From: Bacteroidales bacterium
Lineage (GTDB): Bacteria; Bacteroidota; Bacteroidia; Bacteroidales; PUMT01
Direction of reading: 5' to 3'
Assembly: GCA_007132365.1 (NCBI GenBank)
Contig: SLOS01000295.1
Span: 1-15,241 of the forward strand
DNA: 15,241 bases
In this document: one piece after another, positions 14,489-15,241 of the stretch
How positions within the stretch are numbered: position 1 is the first letter of the stretch
How the letters are laid out: each line of letters begins with the position of its first letter
Made by a program: the position numbers and the translations under genes
The notes under the pieces: generated by a model
Database searches by the model: none
Seen by the model: only the letters and a program-made list of their open reading frames with translations
Told to the model about the DNA's origin: nothing

Positions 14489-15241
14489 TTACTTCCGTTT
14501 ATTACCGGGTTCCGATAGTGGGTTGTTGCGGCCGTACCTTTCGTGAGCCTTGATGAAATCGCCTGCTACAATTGCTGAGATCAGTGAAATTTCGCCGGCC
14601 AGAATTGTTGCAGCAGTAATTTCGGCAAATTTTCTGCTTTTACCGCTGCCGTAGCAACCAATGATCTCAAGGCACTCGCGTTGCGTCGGAAGTGAAACCC
14701 CTCCCCCTATGGTTCCCACCACAAGTGAAGGCAAACTGAGCGACACATACAAATCTCCGCCCACTGCCTCAGCATAGGAATGGCCGACGCAGGATTCAGA
14801 AATGTTGGCAAGATCCTGGCCACACGCAAGGAAAAGGGCCGCTATGCCATTGGCTATATGGCCGTTCATTCCCAATGCGCCTGCCAGAAGGTTTCCCATA
14901 ACCATTTGCCGGTATGTTTTGTCAATTTCCTGTGCCGTGGTATGCAGAAACCTGGAAATGACATGCTCCTTAATCAGAACCTCAGCGGTAACTGTTTTTC
15001 CCCTGCCAAGGATAGCGTTAATGTGGGCCGGCTTCTTATCCACTGCCATATTGCTTTCTATGGCATAGCGCACAACCGGATAATTCGCCTTAATGTAATT
15101 ACATATCTCCTCTGATGCTTTTGAGATCATATTCATCCCCATTGCATCACCAGTTGAAAAACTGAGCCGGAGAAAAACGATTTTCCCCTGAATGTATGTA
15201 CTGCAGCCAAGGAGTTTACCATGATCTGTAGTGCTTTCAGC
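14489..15241 (-). CDS. hmgA: 3-hydroxy-3-methylglutaryl-CoA reductase, class I (5' part outside window)
   Basis: The frame is open from the window edge to the stop at 14489-14491, giving the C-terminal 250 residues. This is the NAD(P)H-dependent enzyme that reduces HMG-CoA to mevalonate, the committed step of the mevalonate isoprenoid pathway. Motifs, numbered in the visible part: TGDAMGMNM (30-38, the class I dinucleotide-binding signature), catalytic lysine 69 in DKKP, catalytic aspartate 143 in CGQD, GTIGGG near 176-181, and catalytic histidine 233 in FIKAH near the end. The catalytic glutamate and the N-terminal part would lie beyond 15241. The frame continues upstream of the internal ATG at 15140-15142 without a stop and matches the family there, so that ATG is not the start. 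The gene is convergent with the kinase, 85 bp away. Confidence 0.93.
   Translation of the reverse strand, partial: AESTTDHGKLLGCSTYIQGKIVFLRLSFSTGDAMGMNMISKASEEICNYIKANYPVVRYAIESNMAVDKKPAHINAILGRGKTVTAEVLIKEHVISRFLHTTAQEIDKTYRQMVMGNLLAGALGMNGHIANGIAALFLACGQDLANISESCVGHSYAEAVGGDLYVSLSLPSLVVGTIGGGVSLPTQRECLEIIGCYGSGKSRKFAEITAATILAGEISLISAIVAGDFIKAHERYGRNNPLSEPGNKRK

Noticed and set aside
1..15241. CRISPR array, tRNA/rRNA genes, transposase or integrase
   Set aside because: No regularly spaced repeats, no tRNA-like cloverleaf or rRNA sequence, and no transposase/integrase motif seen on either strand.

Overview
The window looks like chromosomal DNA of an anaerobic or facultatively anaerobic Bacteroidota (Bacteroidales/Marinilabiliales-like). 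Four things point there: (i) very long two-halved FtsX/MacB-type permeases ending in the RNPVE-LRYE tail common in that phylum; (ii) a sigma-54 response regulator of the Bacteroidota type (GAFTDA) followed by an NtrY-like kinase; (iii) weak or absent Shine-Dalgarno sequences; (iv) a 1446-residue, oxygen-sensitive type of acyl-CoA dehydratase activase fusion. The assignment is inference from protein style; no rRNA or tRNA gene is present.

Layout. 1-762 is an AT-rich accessory edge: the tail of an unknown gene, a probable gene remnant on the minus strand, and a two-gene cassette (69-aa protein plus DUF2442-like protein) sharing one reading frame and split by a single stop. 790-6696 is a minus-strand ABC transporter locus: one ATPase (5998-6696), two paralogous 8-TM permeases (3490-5847 and 864-3227), and the last 13 codons of a third permease (790-831), so the locus was once larger. 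6697-7120 is a regulatory region with a candidate sigma-54 promoter and two tandem 19-bp dyads upstream of it. 7121-11461 (minus) is the giant activase fusion. 11462-11646 is an AT-rich divergent promoter region. 11647-14403 (plus) encodes the sigma-54-dependent response regulator and its histidine kinase. 14489-15241 (minus, cut by the window edge) is a class I HMG-CoA reductase, convergent with the kinase.

Working model. The kinase/regulator pair senses an envelope or metabolic signal and, through sigma-54, drives the ABC operon; the tandem dyads centred about 88 and 111 bp upstream of the predicted transcription start are the best candidates for the regulator's binding sites. The ABC proteins would form a MacB/FtsX-type mechanotransmission or export machine, although no periplasmic adaptor or TolC-like gene is present here. 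The activase sits between transporter and regulator with no separate dehydratase subunits, so its link to the neighbours is unproven. HMG-CoA reductase points to a mevalonate route to isoprenoids.
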